Shown here: piece by piece, positions 58,441 to 64,000 of the stretch
Position numbering within the stretch: position 1 is the stretch's first letter
Layout of the letters: the number at the start of each line of letters is the position of its first letter
Assembly: GCF_004349055.1 (NCBI RefSeq)
Contig: NZ_SMKX01000009.1
Location: 1-64,000 of the forward strand
Reading direction: 5' to 3'
DNA from: Kribbella antibiotica
Lineage (GTDB): Bacteria > Actinomycetota > Actinomycetes > Propionibacteriales > Kribbellaceae
Length of the DNA: 64,000 nucleotides
Translations under genes and position numbers: made by a program
The notes under the pieces: model-generated
What the model was told of the DNA's origin: nothing
Databases searched by the model: none
What the model saw: only the letters and a program-made list of their open reading frames with translations

Positions 58441-59241
58441 ATGGGGACGACGGGACTGATCTATGTGGCGATCGTCGCCGCATGGGCTGCGTACCTCGTC
58501 CCGATGATGCTGAAGCGAGGCGACGAGGCCAGGCGCCGCATATCGGTGCCGTCGACAGCTGACGCCCGCGTCCTGTCCAGGGACCCCTCGACGACCCGGT
58601 ACGTCGTCCGTCCACCAGGGCCGGTGGATGCGCCTGACGCCGAGGCTGCCGACGACCTGTCGCCACCGAAGCGTTACGTCCCCAACCGAGCCCGCCGGGT
58701 GGCCGCTATGCGCCGCCGGCGGGTGCTGTCGATCCTGACCCTTTCACTGCTGTCGGTCACCGCACTGGCCGGCCTCGGCATGCTCCTGTGGTGGACCGTC
58801 GCGATCCCGTCGGCACTGATCGTCGGCTTCGTGATCCTCACCCGGGTCCAGCTCCGCCGCCAGGCCCGCGACCGCGCCCGCCACGCAGCAGAACGCCGTA
58901 CCCGCGAGCAGGCCCACCACGACCGCGGCCCCGCCGGCAAGCCCGCCCCGTCACCCGACGACGAGCTCACCATCGAGGTCAAGCTCCCCGCCGAGCCCGC
59001 ACCGGTCGTCGAGAAGCCCGCCGCGTCCACCGAAGGCCTGTGGGACCCGGTCCCCGTCACCCTGCCCATGTACGTCATGAAGGAGAAGGCCCCGGACCGC
59101 ACGGTCCGTACCATCTCCCTCACCGACGACGAGGTCTTCTCCAGCGCCCGTACGACGGACCCGTCCGAGAAGCCCCTGATCATCGAATCCCCGGCCGCCG
59201 TGGTCGAGGAACCCGAGGTCAAACGAGCCGTCGGCGACTGA
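58441..59241 (+). CDS. glpR: GlpR/SepX-like membrane protein (Glp receptor)
   Basis: A 266-residue protein. The N-terminal helix TGLIYVAIVAAWAAYLVPMML is the family hallmark. A cytoplasmic linker (KRGDEARRRISVPSTADARV) leads to two further helices near 97-138 (ILTLSLLSVTALAGLGMLLWW, VAIPSALIVGFVIL), then a long charged and Pro/Ala-rich tail. In Corynebacterium and Streptomyces, GlpR/SepX sits at the division site and binds Glp, linking to FtsZ or Wag31. Gene order with glp supports this. A tRNA-Ala and the third mobile element follow. Confidence 0.85.
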   Translation: MGTTGLIYVAIVAAWAAYLVPMMLKRGDEARRRISVPSTADARVLSRDPSTTRYVVRPPGPVDAPDAEAADDLSPPKRYVPNRARRVAAMRRRRVLSILTLSLLSVTALAGLGMLLWWTVAIPSALIVGFVILTRVQLRRQARDRARHAAERRTREQAHHDRGPAGKPAPSPDDELTIEVKLPAEPAPVVEKPAASTEGLWDPVPVTLPMYVMKEKAPDRTVRTISLTDDEVFSSARTTDPSEKPLIIESPAAVVEEPEVKRAVGD

Positions 59242-61203
59242 GTATCCGGTTTTAGAGTCCGGGGTCGAACGTGTTAGAGTTTCGCGGTCGCCAAGGGAGA
59301 CTTCGGCGGCCCGATCTGGGGCTTTGGCGCAGTTGGTAGCGCGCTTCGTTCGCAACGAAGAGGTCAGGGGTTCGAATCCCCTAAGCTCCACCAGGCGGTT
59401 CTTATTAGAACAACTGGCGAGATCATCGCCGGGCAGTAGGACCCGGAGACGATGGGTCGACGCGGATTGGCCGTTCCCGGCGACGGGGGCGGCCATTTCG
59501 GCGTCTGGGGCGGTTTCAGGGATCGGGACGACGTCGGGTGGGGCCAGGGTGGTCTGGCCCGTGTGAATGGCGTGTAGGGCCGCGAACGGTTGACGCAGTT
59601 CGTACCCCGCGACCTCATCTTCATCGAGGTAGAGCCGGTGAAAGATGGCCTGGTTGAGTAGCCGCTTTTGGTCGTCGTTGCAGCGACGGTAGAGCGCCTG
59701 CGGATCCTCCAGCAGGGCCAGGCTGAGTTCGATCAGACGCGCATCATCGGTCAGATCCGGGACTTCCTCGCCCAGCCGTTCTTTGAGATGGGTGCGTTGG
59801 CGTTCGAGGCTGCGGAGCTTTTCCTTGATCTTGGCCTGCGGCATGCTGCTGTCGGCGGCCATGTCCAGCAGGTTGTCCTCTTTCGTATCGAGGGCCTTGA
59901 TCTCGGATTGGAGTTGCTGTTTGAGCAGGCGGGCAGTCCGTTGGTGGTTCGACAGAGCGGCGGCCACATGGGATCTGGTCTGCTCTATGAACTGCCGGCT
60001 AAATCGCACTGCCCCGTAGATCCGCTCGACGGCGTTCTCGATCTGGATCACGTTGACGTGGCGGCTGGGGCAGTCGTCGGTCCGCATGTTAGGGCAGAAG
60101 AAGTACTGGTACTGGTTGCCGCGTGAGTTCGTGGTGTGCTGGATGACGAGCCGTTGCTCCACACGGCGACGGTGGCAAGGACCGCAGTAGATCGAGCCCT
60201 TGAGCTGGTGATGATGGGTGCGCCGCCGCTCGCCAGCCATCGAGCGGGAGTCGGCGATGACCTGGACCTGATCGAACAACTCTTCTTCGATCAGGGCTTC
60301 GTGTCGCCCGTCGATCCTTTCGTCCTTGTAGGTAACGAACCCGAGGTAGTAACGGTCGCGTATCATCTTGGAGAGCTTGTTGATCGAGACCTGCTGCGAT
60401 GGGGTCTTTCTGGTTGCTCGGGTGCGGAGGCCACGGTCATAAAGCTCGTCGGACAGATCGGCCAACGTGTAATCGCCAGTCGCGTACAACTCGAAGGCGA
60501 TCTTGATGAGCGGACCACGTACGGGATCAAACGCCACAGTACGGATCTGACGGAACTCAAACTGGTCAATGACGTTCAGGTAGCCGAGAGGTGCGAGGCC
60601 GATCGTGCCACCGTTCTTGGCCTTCTGACCCATCTTGTACGAGATGTCAGCGCCAGACTCCTTCGACTGGTACTCGTTGAAAGTGGCCAGGATGCCGTGC
60701 ATGAGCTGGCCGACGGGAGTGTCGTCGATCGCCTCGGTGGCGGAGATGACGGATACGCCGCGCTTCCGTAGACCAGCCATGACGATGGCGTCGTCGTAGC
60801 GGTTGCGAGCCATGCGGTTGAGCTTGTAGAAGATGATGATGTCCACGTCGTTGCGCTCGCGGACGCGGGCGAGCATCTGCTGGAACACGACTCGCTTGCT
60901 CATCTCCGTTGCCGACTTACCAGGCTCGACATACTCATCGATGATGACGAGATCCTGTTGCTCGGCTCTGCGGTAGCAGGCCTGACGCTGCGCCGGCAAC
61001 GAGATGCCTTCGGGGTCGTAGTCCGTATCGACCTGGTCTTTCGTAGAGACTCGCAAGTAGATGACAGCCCGCCGTCCGACCAAGGACTCATCGGCCTCGA
61101 CCGTCTGACCAGTGCTCACATCGAAGGCCTGAACTTCGAAATCAAGACTCTGAGACTGCAAGAAGTACCGATCGTCAGTCGTCGGCAGGTAGGGGCTGTC
61201 CAT
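58951..61203 (-). CDS. Large serine recombinase reading through the tRNA-Ala junction
   Basis: A large serine recombinase with a 44-residue N-terminal extension. The catalytic domain has VIYLRVSTKDQ (Ser53), IIFYKLNRMARNR and TPVGQLMHGILATFNEYQSK. The recombinase domain includes LAPLGYLNVID and RGLRTRATRKTPSQQVSINKLSKM; the zinc ribbon has IYCGPC and FFCPNMRTDDC, then a coiled coil at about 420-500. The open frame crosses the tRNA-Ala gene on the opposite strand (LRGFEPLTSSLRTKRATNC) and runs antisense into glpR. Only the part to about 59400 (some 600 residues) is likely native. ATG 61203 is the start. Confidence 0.85.
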   Translation of the reverse strand: MDSPYLPTTDDRYFLQSQSLDFEVQAFDVSTGQTVEADESLVGRRAVIYLRVSTKDQVDTDYDPEGISLPAQRQACYRRAEQQDLVIIDEYVEPGKSATEMSKRVVFQQMLARVRERNDVDIIIFYKLNRMARNRYDDAIVMAGLRKRGVSVISATEAIDDTPVGQLMHGILATFNEYQSKESGADISYKMGQKAKNGGTIGLAPLGYLNVIDQFEFRQIRTVAFDPVRGPLIKIAFELYATGDYTLADLSDELYDRGLRTRATRKTPSQQVSINKLSKMIRDRYYLGFVTYKDERIDGRHEALIEEELFDQVQVIADSRSMAGERRRTHHHQLKGSIYCGPCHRRRVEQRLVIQHTTNSRGNQYQYFFCPNMRTDDCPSRHVNVIQIENAVERIYGAVRFSRQFIEQTRSHVAAALSNHQRTARLLKQQLQSEIKALDTKEDNLLDMAADSSMPQAKIKEKLRSLERQRTHLKERLGEEVPDLTDDARLIELSLALLEDPQALYRRCNDDQKRLLNQAIFHRLYLDEDEVAGYELRQPFAALHAIHTGQTTLAPPDVVPIPETAPDAEMAAPVAGNGQSASTHRLRVLLPGDDLASCSNKNRLVELRGFEPLTSSLRTKRATNCAKAPDRAAEVSLGDRETLTRSTPDSKTGYSVADGSFDLGFLDHGGRGFDDQGLLGRVRRTGAGEDLVVGEGDGTDRAVRGLLLHDVHGQGDGDRVPQAFGGRGGLLDDRCGLGGELDLDGELVVG
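59318..59390 (+). tRNA. tRNA-Ala (CGC)
   Basis: A complete 73-nt cloverleaf: acceptor GGGGCTT/AAGCTCC, anticodon loop TTCGCAA (CGC), T-arm AGGGG-TTCGAAT-CCCCT, discriminator A, with CCA encoded (59391-59393). The third mobile element begins right after it. Confidence 0.97.
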
Positions 61204-61236
61204 AGTGGTCTCCGGTGGTAGTCGGCGGGCTGGGGG

Positions 61237-62769
61237 TTAGTTCGTGCGTGGTGGGCCGTTCGACGGTGGGAGCAGGTTGAATGGGAAGGAACGTTCGCAA
61301 AGGATCTGAAGTTGCGCCCCACGGATGCTCTGGAGAGTGAGAAGGGCCTGCGCAACTGCCTCGGACTCGTCAAAGGTATGTGTGGATTGACGGAGACCTT
61401 TGACGGCAAGATGGCCTACCAAAGTGGCATAAGCACGTGTTCGAGCGTGCTGCAAAACAGGGGTCGGGGATGACGCCAAGATGTCCCTGATGAGCCTTTT
61501 AAGCAGGGTGTCCCGGGTTCGAGCCCCGGTGGACCCTCCAGAGGTGAGCAGCGCGAAATTCGTGCTTTCACCCTTGGAATTAGCGACTTTGACGGTAGAT
61601 TCTGACGGCAGCTCGGCCTGCTTCTGGCTGCCAAGCAATACCTCGCCTGCGCGTGTCAGACCACGGCGTTGCCCTTCGAGGTCCTCATGTTGGTAAATCT
61701 GCTGCGTCGTCGTAACGTGCGCATGTCCCAGGATGAGCTGGATATCACGGTCCGGAACACCGAGTTGTTTGAGTAGCGTCGCGGACGTATGCCGACTTGC
61801 CTGATGCAGCGTGACGCGCCGCAGCCCGGATCGATCACTAATCTCGTGGAAGGTACGAGCAAAGTTCTTCGGGTCGATCGGGGTACCAGTTGCACTCAGG
61901 AATACGAGGCTGTCGATTGGTATCTGGCTGGCTGATTCATCGACGGGCTCGTGTCCGAACCGGTTGATATGTAGAGCTTCTACGCTGCGGCGAATAGCCT
62001 CAATGAGCGGTAGTGAACGCTCTCCAGCCTCTGTCTTCACGGGCGAAGCAATGAGGACACTGCCGATACGCTGGATCTGCTGCGTAACTTCAAATCTCGA
62101 TCGTTTGAAGTCAACATCGGTCCAGCGAAGTCCAAGGACCTCACCCCGCCTAAGCCCGTACAGCAGAACCATCACGTAGGCGAGATGCCAAGCATGGGAT
62201 GAGGCCGCTACGAGGAACTGTCGCGCTTCGTCAGCCGACCACGGCTTGACCTTTTTGCGTTGATACGGCTTCAGTTCGACAAGCTTGGCAACGTTCCGAT
62301 GGATCAGTTCTTGACGTTCAGCTTTGCCGAGCGCGATCCGCAAGACACTCCGCATTAGGTGGATTGACCTAATGGTTGTTGTGGTCTCAAACTTCTCGTC
62401 TAGAAAAGACTGAACATCTCGACCGGTCAAATTCTGCAGTCGGATGGCACCAAGTGCTGGCTTAAGATGATTGCGAACAACGGCCTCGTAGAGCTCAAGG
62501 GTTCTTGGCCGGTTCTTTTTGGCAACGACCTCCTGTAGCCAGTGGTCGAGGTACCCGCCAACAGTCCATGACTGATCCGAAACGGGGATGTTCCGCGATT
62601 CGTCTCGGATCTTCTCGTTCAGCTTCTCGCGTGCAATCTTCCGTGTCGCTCCATACACCGATACCTTCTTGCGCTTGCCCGACACGGTGGTGGCGAAGAC
62701 CGAGCCTTCCCATCGGCCGTCCTTTCGATGGTAGATGGTGCCTTCTCCAACGACTCTCCGACTAGACAT
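61237..62769 (-). CDS. Tyrosine recombinase (phage/AICE-type integrase)
   Basis: A site-specific integrase of about 420-510 residues. An N-terminal AP2-like arm-binding domain (GEGTIYHRKDGRWEGSV), a SAM-like core-binding domain (TVGGYLDHWLQEVV, NRPRTLELYEAVVRNHLKPALG), and the catalytic domain with LLYGLRRGEVLGL (Arg), HQASRHTSATLL (HxxR, in place of the commoner HDLRH) and ILGHAHVTTTQQIYQH (His and Tyr). ATG 62769 overlaps the excisionase stop. The native end is unclear: the frame runs through a tRNA-Lys 3' half (antisense LTSGGSTGARTRDTLLK) and another 85 residues. Confidence 0.9.
   Translation of the reverse strand: MSSRRVVGEGTIYHRKDGRWEGSVFATTVSGKRKKVSVYGATRKIAREKLNEKIRDESRNIPVSDQSWTVGGYLDHWLQEVVAKKNRPRTLELYEAVVRNHLKPALGAIRLQNLTGRDVQSFLDEKFETTTTIRSIHLMRSVLRIALGKAERQELIHRNVAKLVELKPYQRKKVKPWSADEARQFLVAASSHAWHLAYVMVLLYGLRRGEVLGLRWTDVDFKRSRFEVTQQIQRIGSVLIASPVKTEAGERSLPLIEAIRRSVEALHINRFGHEPVDESASQIPIDSLVFLSATGTPIDPKNFARTFHEISDRSGLRRVTLHQASRHTSATLLKQLGVPDRDIQLILGHAHVTTTQQIYQHEDLEGQRRGLTRAGEVLLGSQKQAELPSESTVKVANSKGESTNFALLTSGGSTGARTRDTLLKRLIRDILASSPTPVLQHARTRAYATLVGHLAVKGLRQSTHTFDESEAVAQALLTLQSIRGAQLQILCERSFPFNLLPPSNGPPRTN
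61496..61540 (+). other. 3' half of a tRNA-Lys, probable attP core
   Basis: CTTTTAA (anticodon loop, TTT), the 3' anticodon stem GCAGG, the T-arm CCGGG-TTCGAGC-CCCGG, the acceptor strand TGGACCC and CCA are all present in order, while no 5' half (D-arm) precedes them. This is the usual identity block of integrases that attack tRNA anticodon loops. Integration would have put an intact tRNA here, so the site looks unused. Confidence 0.75.
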
Positions 62770-63013
62770 CGACAGAACCCTCAGTGCGGAGCTGAGCGAC
62801 GAAGGCATTGAGGTCTTCCTGCGGGACAAGGCGACGACGGCCAATGAGAACAGACTTGAGGCGACGCTTGTTGATGAGCTGGTAGAGCGCCCACCGGCTG
62901 ATGCGGAGCGCGTCAGATGCTTCAGCGACGGTGAGCAGGAGTGACGACCCGTCGAGCGGGAGACCATCGCTCGCACGTTGCTCTGGTGGGATCGTAGGGT
63001 TATCACGATCCAT
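62762..63013 (-). CDS. xis: Excisionase-type (MerR-like HTH) DNA-binding protein
   Basis: An 83-residue protein with the wHTH excisionase fold: LTVAEASDALRISRWALYQLINKRRLKSVLIGRRRLVPQEDLNAFVAQLR. These proteins bend DNA and direct the tyrosine integrase toward excision. It overlaps the integrase start by 8 bp and the ImmA-like stop by 11 bp, a standard int-xis operon. ATG 63013 is preferred over TTG 63022. Confidence 0.88.
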   Translation of the reverse strand: MDRDNPTIPPEQRASDGLPLDGSSLLLTVAEASDALRISRWALYQLINKRRLKSVLIGRRRLVPQEDLNAFVAQLRTEGSVDV

Positions 63014-63647
63014 CACTGACAAGCTCCGGGCGTTGCTGCTTAGGCTGTCGGCCGTAGTTGACGAAGGTACGGACTGGCTCTGTGAACTGATCGTGAACGG
63101 TCCGAAGGCCGGTCTGCAAGAGACGTACGGATACCGCCGCTACGGAAGCCTCGAAATGGTTCGCAAGGCACAACGGAGCTTGCAGACCGTTGCCCCATGC
63201 CGCTTTGAGATGCCTGCGGGGGAGCAGAACACAGCCTGCGAAGTAGTCAGCTGCGGCCTCTGCCTGCTGTTCTGATGAACGCATGCGATCGCCCGTATAG
63301 AGCTTGTCCGTCTGGCCGTGGTCAATGATGTGTTTGAACTCGTGCATGAGGGTAAAGCGCTGTCGCCGTTTGCACTCACCCTTGTTTAGGGTGATGACCC
63401 ATTCTTTGCCGCTCCAGTAGCTGATACCGCTGGTTGGCAGAGCCTTATAGACCACTTTTATGTGCGGCAAGGCGCTGACGATCTCTGTAGGAACTGGTCC
63501 TTGCGTGATATCGAACAATTCAAGTAGTCGATTAGCCTGGATCTCTGCAATACGCTCAGCTTCGCCGAAGGTCACGCTCCGATGGGGGATCACCGATCGG
63601 AGAGTCCTGAGAATGCTGGGTTGCTTAGTTTTCTGTTGATTTTCCAT
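63003..63647 (-). CDS. ImmA/IrrE-type metallopeptidase
   Basis: A 214-residue peptidase. FTLMHEFKHIIDHG carries HEFKH (HExxH zinc motif), and SSEQQAEAAADYFAGCVLLPRRHL gives the third ligand and the AxxFAxxLLxP motif. The family cleaves element repressors, as ImmA does ImmR in ICEBs1. AAAGGAGG precedes ATG 63647. It lies next to an XRE repressor gene that is its likely target, so it may trigger excision on stress. Confidence 0.9.
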   Translation of the reverse strand: MENQQKTKQPSILRTLRSVIPHRSVTFGEAERIAEIQANRLLELFDITQGPVPTEIVSALPHIKVVYKALPTSGISYWSGKEWVITLNKGECKRRQRFTLMHEFKHIIDHGQTDKLYTGDRMRSSEQQAEAAADYFAGCVLLPRRHLKAAWGNGLQAPLCLANHFEASVAAVSVRLLQTGLRTVHDQFTEPVRTFVNYGRQPKQQRPELVSDGS

Positions 63648-63691
63648 GATTAAACCCTCCTTTCGGTTAGCTGGTTGATGGGGGAGAGGTG

Positions 63692-64000
63692 CTAGCCTTC
63701 ATCCTCGCCGTTTGATGGGCCGCGCGGATCGTGTCCGTACGCCTTAGTGATTTGCTCGAAGACTCCTTCGAGGATTGCTCTGTCTTTCTCCGAGATATTG
63801 CTGTATTTCGTGCGTAAGTAATAGTTAAAGGTCGGGAGTTCCTTATCGGGGACAAGGCCGGCGCAGACATAGAAGTCTGTAACGGGGATGTCGAGTACCT
63901 TTGCTATAGCAGCGAGGCTGTCGCTCCGAGGGGACGAGATTCGCCCGGCTTCGATCCGCGTGATGGTCGCAGGGTCGATATCGGCTCGTCTGGCTACCTC
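63692..64000 (-). CDS. XRE-type repressor (partial at window edge)
   Basis: The last 102 residues of a regulator; the start is beyond 64000. EVARRADIDPATITRIEAGRISSPRSDSL is the HTH with its recognition helix, followed by LAAIAKVLDIPVTDFYVCAGLVP and a C-terminal helix (ISEKDRAILEGVFEQITKAYG). It precedes the ImmA-like gene in the same direction by 44 bp. This pair, with int and xis, is the control module of many ICEs and prophages. Confidence 0.85.
   Translation of the reverse strand, partial: EVARRADIDPATITRIEAGRISSPRSDSLAAIAKVLDIPVTDFYVCAGLVPDKELPTFNYYLRTKYSNISEKDRAILEGVFEQITKAYGHDPRGPSNGEDEG

Larger units (their letters stand above)
59391..64000. mobile_element. Left part of a third mobile element (at tRNA-Ala), open at the window edge
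   Basis: Right of the tRNA-Ala 3' end the gene set is wholly mobile: a large serine recombinase, a tyrosine integrase, an excisionase, an ImmA-like peptidase and an XRE repressor, all on the minus strand. Codon use is less GC-rich than in glpR. The usual hallmark of tRNA insertion, a recombinase frame running into the tRNA, is present. The right end is outside the window. Confidence 0.8.

Noticed and set aside
61496-61540. Functional tRNA-Lys gene
   Set aside because: Only the 3' half is present; no D-arm or 5' acceptor strand can be found upstream.

Overview
The window is high-GC actinobacterial chromosome (Actinomycetota). Kribbella or a near relative is my inference, from gene content (Glp/GlpR pair, S1 and trypsin-like secreted proteases, PL6 lyase, SigE-type sigma factor, DUF5994, DUF1707) and codon style; no rRNA is present to confirm it. 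Housekeeping and soil-lifestyle genes are interrupted by three blocks of accessory DNA.

Layout: 1-600 is a non-coding array of 23-bp repeats with hairpins. 0.6-8.1 kb is chromosomal: secreted acid phosphatase, a TetR/SDR pair with three operators, GNAT, YCII, DHFR-like, a PL6 polysaccharide lyase with a LacI-type operator, an S-adenosylmethionine methyltransferase and a DUF3800 protein. At 8356-18015 a 9.66-kb integrative element (AICE-like) is inserted inside a YCII/DGPF gene. The 5' part of that gene lies at 8102-8355 and its 3' part at 18011-18133; joining them at the shared GAGGC gives a clean 123-residue protein. The element has a large serine integrase at the left end, a TraB/FtsK-like translocase and a row of small minus-strand genes in the middle, and an XRE-TPR regulator at the right end.

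18.2-31.7 kb is chromosomal: an adenylate kinase, a lipoate ligase with its accessory domain first, PhzF, DHFR-like, PadR/DUF1707, DUF2993, an NAD-dependent epimerase, secreted proteases, DUF5994, smpB and a TIM-barrel protein. 32.1-42.4 kb is a second accessory block ending at tRNA-Arg(CCT). It holds a double-HTH regulator, an orphan Prim-Pol protein, a tightly overlapped three-gene operon ending in a ComEC-type metallo-beta-lactamase-fold protein, an Abi-C protein, a CxCxC protein and a membrane protein ending in a Phd/YefM-like domain. I read it as a defence/mobile island, and the three-gene operon is my best candidate for an undescribed system.

42.4-59.3 kb is chromosomal: NmrA/HxlR pair, S1 protease, SigE/META pair, lipoprotein, mscL, SAF, FmdB, penicillin acylase, then the chain FTHF cyclo-ligase, UDP-glucose pyrophosphorylase, GNAT, glp, moaC, mog, GNAT, glpR. 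From tRNA-Ala(CGC) at 59318 to the right edge lies a third mobile element with a second large serine recombinase, a tyrosine integrase, an excisionase, an ImmA-like peptidase and an XRE repressor (cut by the edge). Inside the 3' end of the tyrosine integrase gene is the 3' half of a tRNA-Lys, which looks like an unused attP.
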